NCBI GenBank assembly: GCA_034336665.1 | Contig: JAPFBE010000081.1 | Span: 1-64,000, forward strand | Direction of reading: 5' to 3' | Source: Luscinia megarhynchos | Lineage: Eukaryota > Chordata > Aves > Passeriformes > Turdidae | DNA: 64,000 nucleotides | Part shown: piece by piece, positions 43,920 through 55,730 of the stretch | Position numbering within the stretch: position 1 is the stretch's first letter | Layout of the letters: every line of letters starts with the position of its first letter | Translations under genes and position numbers: made by a program | The notes under the pieces: generated by a model | The model's database searches: none | What the model saw: the letters and a program-made list of their open reading frames with translations, nothing else | Told to the model about the DNA's origin: nothing

Positions 43920-45350
43920 AGCTCCAGTTCCTCTCACGGAACTTTTCAAACCCTCAGTCCCCTCCAATTCCCCTCACGGAGCTTTTCAAACCCTCAGTCC
44001 CCTCCAATTCCGCTAAGGGGCTTTTTATATCCTCAATCCCCTCACACAGGCTCGAATTCCCCTCACGGAGCTTTTCAAACCCTCAGTCCCCTCCAATTCC
44101 GCTAAGGAGCTTTTTATATCCTCAGTCCCCTCACAAGAGCTTGAATTCCCCTCACGGAGCTTTTTATATCCTCAAACTCCTCACACAGGCTCGAATTCCC
44201 CTCACGGAGCTTTTCAAACCCTCAGTCCCCTCCAATTCCGCTAAGGAGCTTTTTATATCCTCAGTCCCCTCACAAGGGCTCGAATTCCCCTCACGGAGCT
44301 TTTTATATCCTCAAACTCCTCACACAGGCTCGAATTCCCCTCACGGAACTTTTCAAACCCTCAGTCCCCTCCAATTCCACTAAGGGGCTTTTTATATCCT
44401 CAAACCCCTCACAGGGGCTCGAATTCCGCTCACGGAGCTTTTCAAACCTTCAGTCCCCTAAAAAAGGCTCCAATTCCCCTCACAGGTGTTTAAATTTGCA
44501 TTTTGGGACTTTTTATACCTTCAAACCCCTCAAAAGGGCTCCAATTCCCCTCACGGGATTTTTCAAACTCTCAGACCCCTCACAAAGGCTCCAATTCCCC
44601 TCACGGGTGTTTAAATCTCAATTTTGGGATTTTTTATACCCTCAAACCCCTAAAAAATCTCCAATTCCCCTCACGGGTGTTTAAATCTCAATTTTGGGAT
44701 TTTTTATACCTTCAAACCCCTCACAGGGTCTCGAATTCCCCTCACGGGTGTTTAAATCTCAATTTTGGGATTTTTTATAACTTCAGTCCCCTCACAAAGG
44801 CTCCAATTCCCCTCACAGGTGTTTAAATTTGCATTTTGGGACTTTTTATTCCTTCAAACCCCTCACAAAGGCTCCAATTCCCCTCACGAGTGATTAAATC
44901 TCAATTTTGGGATTTTTTATAACTTCAGACCCCTCACAAAGGCTCCAATTCCCCTCACGGGTGTTTAAATCTCAATTTTGGGATTTTTTATATCCTCAAA
45001 CCCCTAAAAAATCTCCAATTCCCCTCACGGAGCTTTTCAAACCTTCAAACCCCTCACAGGGGCTCCAATTCCCCTCACGAGTGTTTAAATTTGCATTTTT
45101 CACTTTTTCAACTTTCAATTTTTCAATTTTTCAATTTTCAAACCCTCATTTCCTCACAAAGGCTCCAATTCCCCTCACGGGTGTTTAAATCTTAATTTTG
45201 GGATTTTTCAAACCTTCAAACCTCTAAAAAAGGCTCCAATTCCCCTCAGGAGTGTTTAAATTTTCAATTTTCAGTTTTCAATTTTTTAATTTTTAAACCC
45301 TCAAACCCCTCACAGAAACTCCAATTCCCCTCACAAGTGTTTAAATTCTC
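43920..45350. repeat. TONSL intron 1: CTCCAATTCCCCTCACGGAG array
   Basis: Units of about 60-110 bp: CCAATTCCCCTCACGGAGCT, TTTTCAAACCCTCAGTCCCC, with TTTTTATATCCTC and later GTGTTTAAATCTCAATTTTG variants. The left half uses the GGAGCTTTT form and the right half the GGGTGTTTAAAT form. Confidence 0.88.
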
Positions 45351-47255
45351 CAAAATGTCCCAAAATCCCCCCAAAAATCTCATTTTTTTCCCCAGAAGAG
45401 TTCAAAAATCTTTTTTTTTTCCCTCAGAGGAGCCCAAAAATCCCTCCCAAATTCTCCCTTTTTTCCCCCCAAACGACACAAAAATCCCCCTCAAAAATAT
45501 TTTTTTTCTCTCCAAATTTACCCAAAATTCTCATTTTTTCCCCCAGAATGACCCAAAATCCCCTCTGTAAATTCTCCTTTTTTTTCCCCAAAAATCCCCC
45601 CAAAATTCTCATTTTTCCCCAAAATGACCCAAAATCCCCCGTCAAAATTCTTTTTTTTTTTTCCCCAGAAATCTCCCCAAATTCTCCTTTTTTCTCCCCA
45701 AAAATGACCCAAAAATCTCCCAAAATTCTCATTTTTTCTCCCTAAATGACCCAAAATTCCCCCAAATTCTCTTTTTTTATTTTCCCCAGATTGGCCCAAA
45801 ATCCCCCCTCAAAATTCTCCTTTTTTCCCCTAAAATGTCCCAAAATTCTCCCAATATTCTCATTTTTTCCCCCAGAATGACCCAAAAATCCTCCAAAAAT
45901 CTCATTTTTTCCCCCAGAATGATACAAAATTCTCCTTTTTTTCCCCAAAAATGACCCAGAATTCCCCCACAAAATTCTCATTATTTTCTCCCAAAATGAC
46001 CCAAAATCCTCCCTCAAAATTCCCTTTTTTTCCCCAAAAATCCCCCCAAATTCTCCTTTTTTTCCCCAAAAATGACCTAAAATCCCCTCCAAAATTCTCA
46101 TTTTTTTCCCCCCAGAATGATCCAAAATTCCCCCAAATTTTTCTTTTTTTATTTTCCTCAGATTGGCCCAAAATTCCCCCTCAAAATTATTTTTTTTTCC
46201 TCCAGAATGACCCAAAAATCTCCCCAAAAATCTTATTTATTTCCCTCCAGAGTGGCCCAAAATTCTCCTTTTTTTCCCCCAAAAATCCTCCCCAAATTCT
46301 CATTTTTCTCCTCTAGAAATACCCTAAAATTCTCCTTTTTTTTCCCCAAAATGACCCAAAAATCCCCCCTAAAATTCTCATTTTTTTCCCTCAGAATGAC
46401 CCAAAAATCCCCCAAAATTCTCATTTTTTCTCCCCCAGAAAGGCCCCAAAATTCCCTTTTTCTCCCACAAATGTCCCAAAATTCTCCCAAAATTCTCATT
46501 TTTTTCCCTCATAATGACCCAAAATTCACCCCCAAATTCTCATTTTTCTCCCCAAAAAACCCCCAAAATTATCTTTTTTTTTCCCCCCAAATGACCCAAA
46601 AATCCCCCAAAATTCTCATTTTTTCCCCCAAAAATCCCCCCAAATTCTCCTTTTTTTTCCCCCAAAATGACCCAAAAATCCCCCAAAATTCTCTATTTTT
46701 TTTCTCCCAAAAATCCCCCCAAATTCTTCTTTTTTCTCCCCCGAAATGACCCAAAAATCTCCCAAAATTCTCATTTTTTCTTCCTAAATGACCCAAAATC
46801 CCCCCAAATTTCTCCTTTTATTTTCCCCAGATTGGCCCAAAATCCCCCCTCAAAATTCTCCTTTTTTCCCCTAAAATGTCCCAAAATTCTCCCAAAATTC
46901 TCATTTTTTCCTCCAAAAAATCCCCCAAAATTATCTTTTTTTTCCCCGAAATGACCCAAAAATCCCCCAAAATTCTCATTTTTTTCCCCCCAAAAATGCC
47001 CCAAAATTCTCATTTTTTTCTCCCAAAAATCCCCCCAATTTTTCCTTTTTTTCTCCCCAAAATGACCCAAAAATCTCCCCAAAATTCTCTTTTTTTTACC
47101 CAAAATGACCCAAAAATCTTCCCAAAATTCTAATTTTCCCCTAAAAATCCCCCTCAGAATTCCCATTTTTTCCCCCTAAAATGTCCCAAAATCCCTCCCA
47201 AAATTCTCTTTTTTCTCCCCTAAAAAATCCCCCAAAATTCTCCTTTTTTCCCTCC
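45351..47255. repeat. TONSL intron 1: AATTCTCATTTTTTCCCCCA array
   Basis: About 1.9 kb of units, roughly 35-50 bp each: CCCAAAAATCCCCCAAAATT, CTCATTTTTTCCCCCAGAAT, GACCCAAAAT. Many units contain a pyrimidine tract plus CAG, so the intron holds dozens of acceptor-like sites. No exon fragment is attached to them. Confidence 0.87.
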
Positions 47256-47990
47256 AAATGATTCAAAATCCCCCCAAAATTGCCCCAAAATTTCTCCAGA
47301 GAATCCTAAAAAATTCTCCAAAAATTCTCCAAAAATTCTCAAAAAATGCCCAAAAAATTCTCAAAAAAGCCCCAAAAAATTTAAAAAAATTCCAAAAAAA
47401 TTCTCAAAAAATTCTCAAAAAAAAGCCAAAAAAATTCTCAAAAAATGCCCAAAAAAATTTAAAAAAATTCTCAAAAAATGCCCAAAAAATTCTCAAAAAA
47501 TGCCCAAAAATTTTTAAAAAATTCTCAAAAAATGCCCAAAAAATTCTCAAAAAATTCTCAAAATTCACAAGAAAGCAAAAAAAGTTTTTTTCCATAAATC
47601 CCCCAAAAATCTCCAAAAAATCCCCACAAAATTTTCCAAAAATCCACCCAAAAATCACAAAAATTTACCCAAAAAATCCCCAAAATTTCTCCACAAAAAT
47701 CTCAAAAATTCACCAAAAAATGACAAAAAAATTCCCTAAAAAATCCATAAAATTCCCCCAAAATTCTGTAAACATCCCCAAAATTCACCCCAAAAATCCC
47801 CAAAATTCACCCCAAAAATTCAGAAAAAATTCTCAAAAAATTCTCAAAAAATAAAAAAAAAAAATTTAAAGAATTTCCCCAAAAATCTCAAAAAAATCCC
47901 CAAAAATTCTTTAAAAATCCCAAAAAATTCCCCCGAAATTTCTCCTTTTTCCCCCAAGAAATTCAAATTTCTCCCAAATTTTAATCCAAG
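47256..47990. repeat. TONSL intron 1: AAAAAATTCTCAAAAAATGCCC array
   Basis: A-rich plus strand, units of 14-28 bp (AAAAATTCTCAAAAAATGCC, AATCCCCAAAATTCACC). Low complexity; nothing exon-like. Confidence 0.85.
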
Positions 47991-50159
47991 GGGAAAAAAA
48001 TCCACCCAAATTTTGGGAATTTTAGGAAATTTTAAAATTTTTGTGGAAATTTCTTGAATTTTTCTGGGTTTTTTTAATTTTTATTTTTGTGAGAATTTCT
48101 TGGATTTTTATGGGAATTTCTTGAATTTTTGTGAGAATTTTTTAAATTTTTATGAGAATTCCCAAAATTCCAAATTTTAATTTTTTCTTAATTTCTCATT
48201 CCCAAAATTACAAAAATCCAAGAAAAATTCCCAATTTTTGTGAAAATTCTCTAAATTTTTATGGAAATTTCTTCAATTTTTGCAGAAATTTCTGAAATTT
48301 TATCAAAATTTTTTTTAAATTTTTGTGAGAATTCCAAATTTTAATTTTTTTGGGAATTTCCCATTCCCAAAATTACAAAAATCCAAAAAAAATTCCCAAT
48401 TTTTGGTGGAAATTCTCTAAATTTTTATTGAAATTTCTTCAATTTTTGCAGGAATTTCTTGAATTTTATGAGAATTTTTTTGGGATTTTTTTATAAATTC
48501 CCAAATTTCCAAATTTTAGTTTTTTGGGAATTTCTCATTGCCAGAATTACAGAAATAAAAAAAAAATTCCCAATTTTTTGTGGAAATTCTCAAAATTTTT
48601 ATGGAAATTTCTTCAATTTTTGCAGGAATTTCTGAAATTTTCTTGGGATTTTTTGTGGGAATTTTTTTATAAATTCCCAAAATTCCAAATTTAATTTTTT
48701 TGGGAATCTCTCATTCCCAAAATTACAAAAATCCAAGAAAAATTCCCCATTTTTGCTGGAAATTCTCCAAATTTTTATGGAAATTTCTTCAATTTTTGCA
48801 GAAACTTCTGAAATTTTTTTGGGATTTTTTGGGGAATTTTTTTATAAATTCCCAAAATTTCCAAATTTTAATTTTTTTGGAAATTTCTCATTGCCAGAAT
48901 TACAAAAATCCCCAAAAAATTCCCAAATTTTTTGTGGAAATTCTCTAAATTTTTATGGAAATTTCTTCCATTTCTTGAATTTTTATGGAAATTTTTATTT
49001 TATTTTTTTGGGGATTCCCAAAATTCCAAATTTTAATTTTTTGGGAATTTCTCATTGGCAGAATTACAGAAATCCAAGAAAAATTCCCAATTTTTTTTTT
49101 AAATTCTCTAAATTTTTATAGAAATATCTTCAATTTTTGCAAGAATTTCTGAAATTTTGTCAAATTTTTTTTTTATTTTTGTGGGAATTCCTAAAATTCC
49201 AAATTTTGTTTTTTTTAAATTTCTCATTCCCAAAATTACAAAAATCCAAAAAAAATTCTCAAATTTTTGTTGGAAATTCTCCAAATTTTTATGGAAATTT
49301 CAACAATTTTTGCAGGAATTTCTGAAATTTTATGGGAATTTTTTTAAAATTTTTTTAGCAATTCCCAAAATTTCTAAATTTGAATTTTTTTCCTAATTTC
49401 TCATTCCCATAATTGCAAAAATCCAAGAAAAATTCCCAAATTTTTGTCGAAACTCTCTAAATTTTTCTGGAAATTTCTTCAATTTTTGCAGAAATTTCTT
49501 GAATTTTATGAGAAATTTTTTGGGATTTTTTCGGGAATTTTTTTGGGATTTTTTTTGGGAATTCCCAAAATTCCAAATTTAATTTTTTCGGGAATTTCTC
49601 ATTTTCAGAATTACAAAAATCCAAGAAAAATTCCCAATTTTTTTCGGAAATTCTCCAAATTTTTATTGAAATTTCTTCAATTTTTGCAGAAACTTCACCA
49701 ATTTTTTTGGGGGATTTTTTTTGGGAATTTTTTTGGGAATTCCCAAATTCCCAAATTGAATTTTTTGGGAATCTCTCGTTCCCAGAATTACAGAAATCCA
49801 AGAAAAAATCCCAAATTTTATGTGGAAATTCTCAAAATTTTAATGGAAATTTCTTCAATTTTTGCAGAAATTTCTTGAATTTAATGAGAAATTTTTTGGG
49901 ATATTTTTGGGAATTTTTTTGGGATTTTTTTTGGGAATTCCCAAAATTCCAAATTTAATTTTTTTGGGAATTTCTCATTTTCAGAATTACAAAAATCCAA
50001 GAAAAATTCCCAATTTTTTTCGGAAATTCTCCAAATTTTTATTGAAATTTCTTCAATTTTTGCAGAAACTTCACCAATTTTTGGGGGATTTTTTTTGGGA
50101 ATTTTTTTGGGAATTCCCAAATTCCCAAATTGAATTTTTTGGGAATTTCTCGTTCCCAG
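47991..50159. repeat. TONSL intron 1: array whose unit carries the exon 2 acceptor and first exon bases
   Basis: A composite unit of roughly 170-250 bp repeats about ten times. It contains GGGAATTTCTCATTCCCAGA, ATTACAGAAATCCAAG, GAAATTCTCCAAATTTTTAT, and TTCTTCAATTTTTGCAG. The TTCCCAGAATTACAGAAATC and CCAAG part is identical or nearly so to the true exon 2 start (50151-50176), so each copy repeats the acceptor and about 17 coding bases. Copies are seen near 48200, 48370, 48545, 48715, 48895, 49070, 49235, 49410, 49610 and 49790, with another near 49985. Confidence 0.88.
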
Positions 50160-50255
50160 AATTACAGAAATCCAAGGGGAAGTTTCGGGATCTGGGGAAT
50201 TCGGCCGAGCTGGCGGCGACCTGCAACAGGCTGGGGGAGCTGCTGGCAGCACACG
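50160..50255 (+). CDS. TONSL: TONSL exon 2: first helix and start of TPR region
   Basis: The acceptor CGTTCCCAG (50159) gives the right phase with exon 1. The peptide is QLQKSKGKFRDLG, NSAELAATCNRLGELLAAHG, with the last Gly split across the GTGAGA donor at 50256. CNRLGELLAAHG matches the family motif (C-H-Q-L-G-E-L-L-A-G-H-G) that opens the first TPR. The frame is open throughout. Its first roughly 17 bases are part of the upstream array. Confidence 0.92.
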
Positions 50256-51185
50256 GTGAGAGCGCAAACTGGGAGCACTGGGAGCACTGGGAGGGACTGG
50301 GATGGGATTGGGAGGGACTGGGAGGCACTGGGAGGCACTGGGATGGGATTGGGATGGGACTGGGAGGCACTGGGATGGGACTGGGATGGACTCGGATAGG
50401 ACTGGGATATACTGGGATGGGACTGGGAGGGACTGGGATGGATTGGGATGGACTGGGAGGGACTGGGAGGGACTGGGATGGGATTGGGATGGGATTGGGA
50501 TGGGATTGGGATGGACTGGGAGGGACTGGGATGGGATTGGGATGGACTGGGAGGGACTGGGATGGGATTGGGAGGGACTGGGATGAACTGGGATGGGATT
50601 GGCATGGACTGGGATGGACTGGGAGGGACTGGGATGGGATTGGGATGGACTGGGATGCACTGGGATGGGATTGGGATGGACTGGGAGGGACTGGGATGGG
50701 ATTGGGATGGACTGGGAGGCACTGGGATGGGATTGGGATGGACTGGGAGGGACTGGGATGGGATTGGGATGGACTGGGAGGGACTGGGATGGGATTGGGA
50801 GGGACTGGGATGAACTGGGATGGGATTGGCATGGACTGGGATGGACTGGGAGGGACTGGGATGGGATTGGGATGGACTGGGAGGGACTGGGACCAGACTG
50901 GGATCAACTGGGAGGGACTGGGAGGGACTGGGATGGACTGCGATATACTGGGATTGGATTTGGATAGACTGGGATGGACTGGGAGGGACTGGGATATACT
51001 GGGATAGGACTGGGATATACTGGGATGGACTGGGAGGGACTGGGAGGGACTGGGATTAACTGGGACTGGATTTGGATGGACTGGGAGGGACTGGGATTAA
51101 CTGGGAGGGACTGGGATGGACTGGGATTGGATTTGGATGGACTGGGATGGACTGGGATTAACTGGGATTAACTGGGATGGTCTGG
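50256..51185. repeat. TONSL intron 2: 10-bp minisatellite ACTGGGATGG / ACTGGGAGGG
   Basis: About 900 bp of regular units, mainly ACTGGGATGG, ACTGGGAGGG and GATTGGGATGG. They are reverse complements of the units at 40520-40967. The array begins within about 15 bp of the exon 2 donor. Gly/Trp/Asp-rich frames through it are artefacts. Confidence 0.94.
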
Positions 51186-52500
51186 GAGGGGATTCCTTGG
51201 ATATTTGTGGGATTTTTTTGTGGGAATTTTTTATTTTTGGGGAAATTTCCTGGATTTTTTTTAAAATTATTTTTGTGGAAATTTCTTGTTTCTTTGGGGG
51301 AAATTCTTGATTATTATTTTGGGAATTTCTTGGATTTTTGTGGGAATTTTTTTGCTTTTTGTGGGAATTTTTGTGGGATTTCTGACATATTTTGTGGGAA
51401 TTGCTGGGATTTAAAAAATTTTTTTTATTTTATTTTTTTGTGGGCATTCCTTGGATTTTGATGGGAACTTTTTTGATTTTTTTGGTGGAAATGTCTTGGA
51501 TTTTTGTGGGAAATTTTAGTTTTGTTTGGCTTTTTTAAATTACTTTTTTGTGGGAGTTTCCTGGATTTTTGTGGGAATTTTTTTTGTTTTTTGGGAATTG
51601 CCTGAATTTTTTCAGTTTTATTTTTGTGGGAATTTCTTGGATTTTTGTGCGATTTTTTTTTTACAAATTCCATGAATTTCTGTTGAATTTTTTTTTACAT
51701 TTTGGGATTTTTTTTTTAATTTTCTGTGGGAATTCCCTGATTTTTTGTGGGATTTATGATGTGAATTCCCTGAATTTTTTGTGGGAATTTAATTGATTTT
51801 TGTGGCAATTTTGGTGGGAATTTCTTGGATTTTTGTGCGAATTTTTTGGTTTTTTCCAGGAATTTTTTTGGATTTTTTTTGGAATTTTTTGGATTTTGCT
51901 GGGAATTTTTTGGGAATTCTCTGAACTATTTTTTTAAAATCCCCAGGTCAGTTCCAGGAGGCTCTGGAGGAGCTGAAAATTCTGGAATTTTGTGGCAATT
52001 CCTTGGAATTTGATGGGAACGTTTTGAAATTTTTGTGGCAATTTCTTGGATTTTTGTGGGAATTTTTTTGATTTTTTTTACAGGAATTTCTTGGAATCTT
52101 GTGGGAATTTTTTGTGGGAATTTCTTGAAATTTTGTGGGAATATTGGTGGGAATTTCTTTGATTTTTGTGAGAATTTTTTTTGATATTTGGTGGAATTTT
52201 TTGTGAATTTTTCTGCAAATTCCATAAATTTTTCTGGGATTTTTTTTAAATTTTTTGGGATTTTTTTTTTAATTTTCTATGGGAATTCCCCGAATTTTTT
52301 GTGGAAATTTTGATGTTTATTTCCTGAAATTTTGTGAGATTTTTTTTCATTTTTATGGAATTTTTTTAGAAAATTTTTTGGATTTTTGTCGATTTTTTTT
52401 GCGTTTTTTTGCGAATTTTGGTGGGAATTTTTTGGATTTTTTTTTTAAATATTTGGATTTTGCTGGGAATTTTTTGGGAATTCTCTGAACTATTTTTTTA
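51186..52500. repeat. TONSL intron 2: GTGGGAATTTCTTGGATTTTT array
   Basis: G/T-rich units of 20-40 bp: GGATTTTTGTGGGAATTTTT, TTTCTTGGATTTTTGTGGG. Two composite units of about 564 bp run from roughly 51380 to 52510 and end in the same sequence: GGGAATTCTCTGAACTATTT, TTTTAAAATCCCCAG, then exon sequence. Confidence 0.86.
51947..51985 (+). pseudogene. TONSL: Partial copy of the 5' end of TONSL exon 3 with acceptor
   Basis: After AAAATCCCCAG the sequence reads GQFQEALEEL, then KILEF before it dissolves into intron repeat. It copies the first part of exon 3 (52511 onward), 564 bp upstream, and then skips the CACAGGGAGGAGCTG block. It has a usable acceptor but no nearby donor. Confidence 0.9.
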
Positions 52501-52510
52501 AAATCCCCAG

Positions 52511-52655
52511 GTCAGTTCCAGGAGGCTCTGGAGGAGCACAGGGAGGAGCTGGAAATTCTGAATCTGCTGGGGACCCTCTAATGCCGTCATGCACCAATCG
52601 AAAATCGGGCGAACAGCCTGGCTGAGCTGCACAGCTTCCCCTGGAGGCCCTGCAG
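52511..52655 (+). CDS. TONSL: TONSL exon 3: TPR 1, frame broken
   Basis: The acceptor CCCCAG gives the right phase with exon 2 (G|GT). The exon reads GQFQEALEEHREELEIL, matching the first TPR (Y-A-E-A-L-E-Q-H-W-Q-E-L). The frame then meets TAA at 52579-52581. In other frames AVMHQSKIG and NSLAELHSFP follow, matching A-V-A-H-R-K-I-G-E-R-L-A-E of the family, before GCCCTGCAG and the GTGAGA donor. At least two or three small indels are needed. The surrounding exons are open, so errors or a recent lesion are more likely than an old pseudogene. Confidence 0.85.
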
Positions 52656-54720
52656 GTGAGAAAAAATATAACAATTTGGGCAATTTGGGCAATTTTAGGG
52701 ATGTTGGGAATTTAAGAAGCAAAAATCCCCCTGAATTCTACAAAAATCCCCAAAAAAATCGGAGAAAAATCGCAAAAAATCCGCCCGAAAATCGCAAAAA
52801 ATCGTAAAAAAAATCGCAAAAATTCACAAAAAAAAATCCCTCTAAATTGCAGAAAAATTGTCCTGAAAAAAAGTTCTCCCAGGATTGTGAGAAAAAGCTC
52901 AAAGAAGCTTCAAAAATGCCCCAAAAAATTCTCCAAAAATCCCCCCAAATCCCCAAAATTCACCCCAAAAACCCCCAAAATTGCCCCCAAAAATCTGATA
53001 AAATTCTCAAAAATTTCTCCAAAAATAAAAAAAAATTCACAAAAAAATCCCCCCAAAAATCCCTAAAAAAGTCTCCCAAGAAAAATTTCAAAAAATCTCC
53101 AAAAATTCTCCCAAAAAATCCACAAAACTGCCCAGAAATACTTGAAAAAAATCCCTCTAAAAATTGCTTAAAAAAATCCCCCCAAAAAAATCTGAAAAAA
53201 AATCTCAAAAATGTCCAAAATTCTCAAAAAAATCCCCCCAAAAAAATTCACAACAAATCTTAAAAAAATCTCAAAAAATTCACCAAAAAATCCCTCAAAA
53301 TTGCAGAAAAATTGTCCTGAAAAAAGTTCTCCCAGGATTGTGGGAGAAAAAGCTCAAAGAAGCTTCAAAAAATGCCCCAAAAAAATTCTCCAAAAATCCC
53401 CCCAAATCCCCAAAAATTCACCCCCAAAACCCCCAAAATTCGCCTCTCAAAAAATCTGGATAAAATTCTCAAAAAATTTCTCCAAAAATAAAAAAAAATT
53501 CACAAAAAATCCCCCCAAAATCCCTAAAAAGTCTCCAAGAAAATTTCAAAAAATCTCCAAAAATTCTCCCAAAAATCCACAAAAACTGCCCAGAAATACT
53601 TGAAAAAATCCTCTAAAAATTGCTTAAAAAATCCCCCCAAAAATCTGAAAAAAATCTCAAAAAATGTCCAAAATTCTCAAAAAATCCCCCCAAAAATTCA
53701 CAACAAATCTTAAAAAAAATCTCAAAAATTCACCAAAAAATCCCTCAAAAATTGCAGAAAAATTGTCCTGAAAAAAAGTTCTCCCAGGATTGTGAGGAAA
53801 AGCTCAAAGAAGCTTCAAAAATGCCCCCAAAAAATTCCCTCCAAAAATCCCCCTAAAAATTCTAAGTAAGAATCCCCCAAAAATTGCAAAATAAATTTTC
53901 AAGAAATCCCAAAAATTCACCAAAAAATTCCCAAAAAATCCCCCCTAAAAATCCCCAATAACTTATCCAAAAATCCCAAAAATTCAGCAAAAACCCCCGA
54001 AAAATTCCCCTAAAAAAATCCCCCCCAAATTCTCCAACAATCCCCTAAAAATTTCAAAGAATTCCTCCAAAAAATTGCCCCCAAAAGTTCTCCAAAAATT
54101 GCTGAAAAGTTCCTTGATAAAATTCTTAAATATTCCCTCTAAACATCAAAAAAAATTCACAAAAAAATCCCCCCAAAAATCCCTAAAAGTCTCCAAGAAA
54201 AATTTCAAAAAATCTCCAAAAAATTCCTCCCAAAAAATCCACAAAAAAGTGCCCAGAAATACATGAAAAAAATCCCTTAAAAATTCCCTAAAAAATCTGA
54301 AAAAATCTCAAAAAATGTCCAAAATTCTCAAAAAATCCCCCCAAAAATTAACAAAAAATTCTAAAAAAAAAATCTCAAAAATTCACAAAAAAATCACCCA
54401 GAATTGCAGAAAATTGGTCCAAAAATTGAGAATCCTTAAAAAAATCCTCCCAGAATTCAGAAAAAAAAGACCAAAGAAGCCTCAAAAAATTTCCTGAAAA
54501 ATTCTCCAAAATCCCCTAAAAATTCTAAGAAAGAATTCCCCAAAATTGCAAAAAAAAATTTTCAAGAAATCCCAAAAATTCACCAGAAATTCCCAAAAAA
54601 TCCCCCTAAAAATCCCCAATAATTTATCCAAAAAATCCCAAAAATTCAGCAAAAAACCTCCAAATTCTGCATAAAAAATCCCCCCAAATTCTTCAACAAT
54701 CCCCTAAAAATTTCAAAGAA
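52656..54720. repeat. TONSL intron 3: AAAAATCCCCCC array with ~452-bp unit
   Basis: A/C-rich plus strand. A composite unit of about 452 bp is marked by TTCTCCCAGGATTGTGAG followed by AAAAAGCTCAAAGAAGCTTC at about 52881, 53334 and 53786, with a decayed fourth near 54460. The marker looks exon-like (QDCEKKLKEASK) but I cannot match it to TONSL or any family; it may be a fragment of unrelated origin carried by the unit. Confidence 0.83.
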
Positions 54721-55685
54721 TTCTCTCAAAAATCATGAATAAATCCCACGAAGTTTTCAAAAAATCTCCAAAAATTCCCCAAAAATCCTCAAAAAATTCT
54801 CTAAACCCCCCTAAAAGTTCACAAAAAAAAAGCCAAAAAAACCCTGAAAAAATCCCCAAAAATTCCCAAACAATTCTCAAATAAAACCCTCAAAAGATGG
54901 ACAAAAATAATCCAAAAATCCCAAAAACTCCTTAAAAATTCCCAAAAAATTAAAAAAAAAAATTCCCAAAAATTCTCATGAAATCCCCAAAAATCTTCAA
55001 AAATTCCTCAAAAAATCGCCAAAAAAATTCTCTAAAAATCTTCAAAAATTCAGTAAAAATTCTAAACAATTTGGAAAAAGGTTCCAAAAAAATCTCTAAA
55101 AATTCCCAAAAATCCCCCTAAAAATCCCCAAAATTTTTCTCAAAAATCATGAATAAATCCCACGAAATTTTCAAAAAATCTCCAAAAATTCCCCAAAAAT
55201 CCTCAAAAAATTCTCTAAACCCCCCTAAAAGTTCACAAAAAAAAAGCCAAAAAAACCCTGAAAAAATCCCCAAAAATTCCCAAACAATTCTCAAATAAAA
55301 CCCTCAAAAGATGGACAAAAATAATCCAAAAATCTCAAAAAACTCCTTAAAAATGCCCGAAAAATTCCAAAAAAAATTCCCAAAAATTCTCATGAATCCC
55401 CAAAAATTTTCAAACAATTCTCAAAAAATCACCAAAAAATTCTCTAAAAATCACCAAAAATTCAGTAAAAATTCTGAAAAAATTCCCCAAAAAATCTCAG
55501 AAAATCCCCAAAAATTCCCCTAAATATCCCCAAAATTTCTCCAAAAAATCCCCAAAAAATCCCGCGAAATTCTCAAAAAACCTCCAAAAAATGCCCAAAA
55601 AATCCACAAAAATTCCAGATTTTTCCCCAAATTTTTCCCAAATTTTCCCAAAATTCTCGAATTTTCCTAAAATTCCCAATTTTCC
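54721..55685. repeat. TONSL intron 3: recent ~414-bp tandem duplication
   Basis: A segment beginning AAAAATCATGAATAAATCCC at about 54729 recurs at about 55143 with near identity for at least 170 bp, including AAACCCTCAAAAGATGGACA. The rest is AAAAATTCCC low complexity leading into the exon 4 partial copy. Confidence 0.82.
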
Positions 55686-55691
55686 CCCCAG

Positions 55692-55730
55692 CACCAGCGG
55701 CAGCACCTGCTGCTGGCTCAGGAGCTCTCA
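55692..55730 (+). pseudogene. TONSL: Partial copy of the 5' end of TONSL exon 4 with acceptor
   Basis: TTTCCCCCCCAG is followed by HQRQHLLLAQEL in the exon 4 frame, then the copy ends at TCAAATCCC. It lies 558 bp before the true exon start (56250). The intervening DNA repeats the same intron units, so exon edge and intron were duplicated together. Confidence 0.92.

Noticed and set aside
50256..51185. Gly/Trp/Asp-rich repeat protein (GWDWDGLGGTGMG)
   Set aside because: Reading of the ACTGGGATGG minisatellite in TONSL intron 2, in several frames on both strands.
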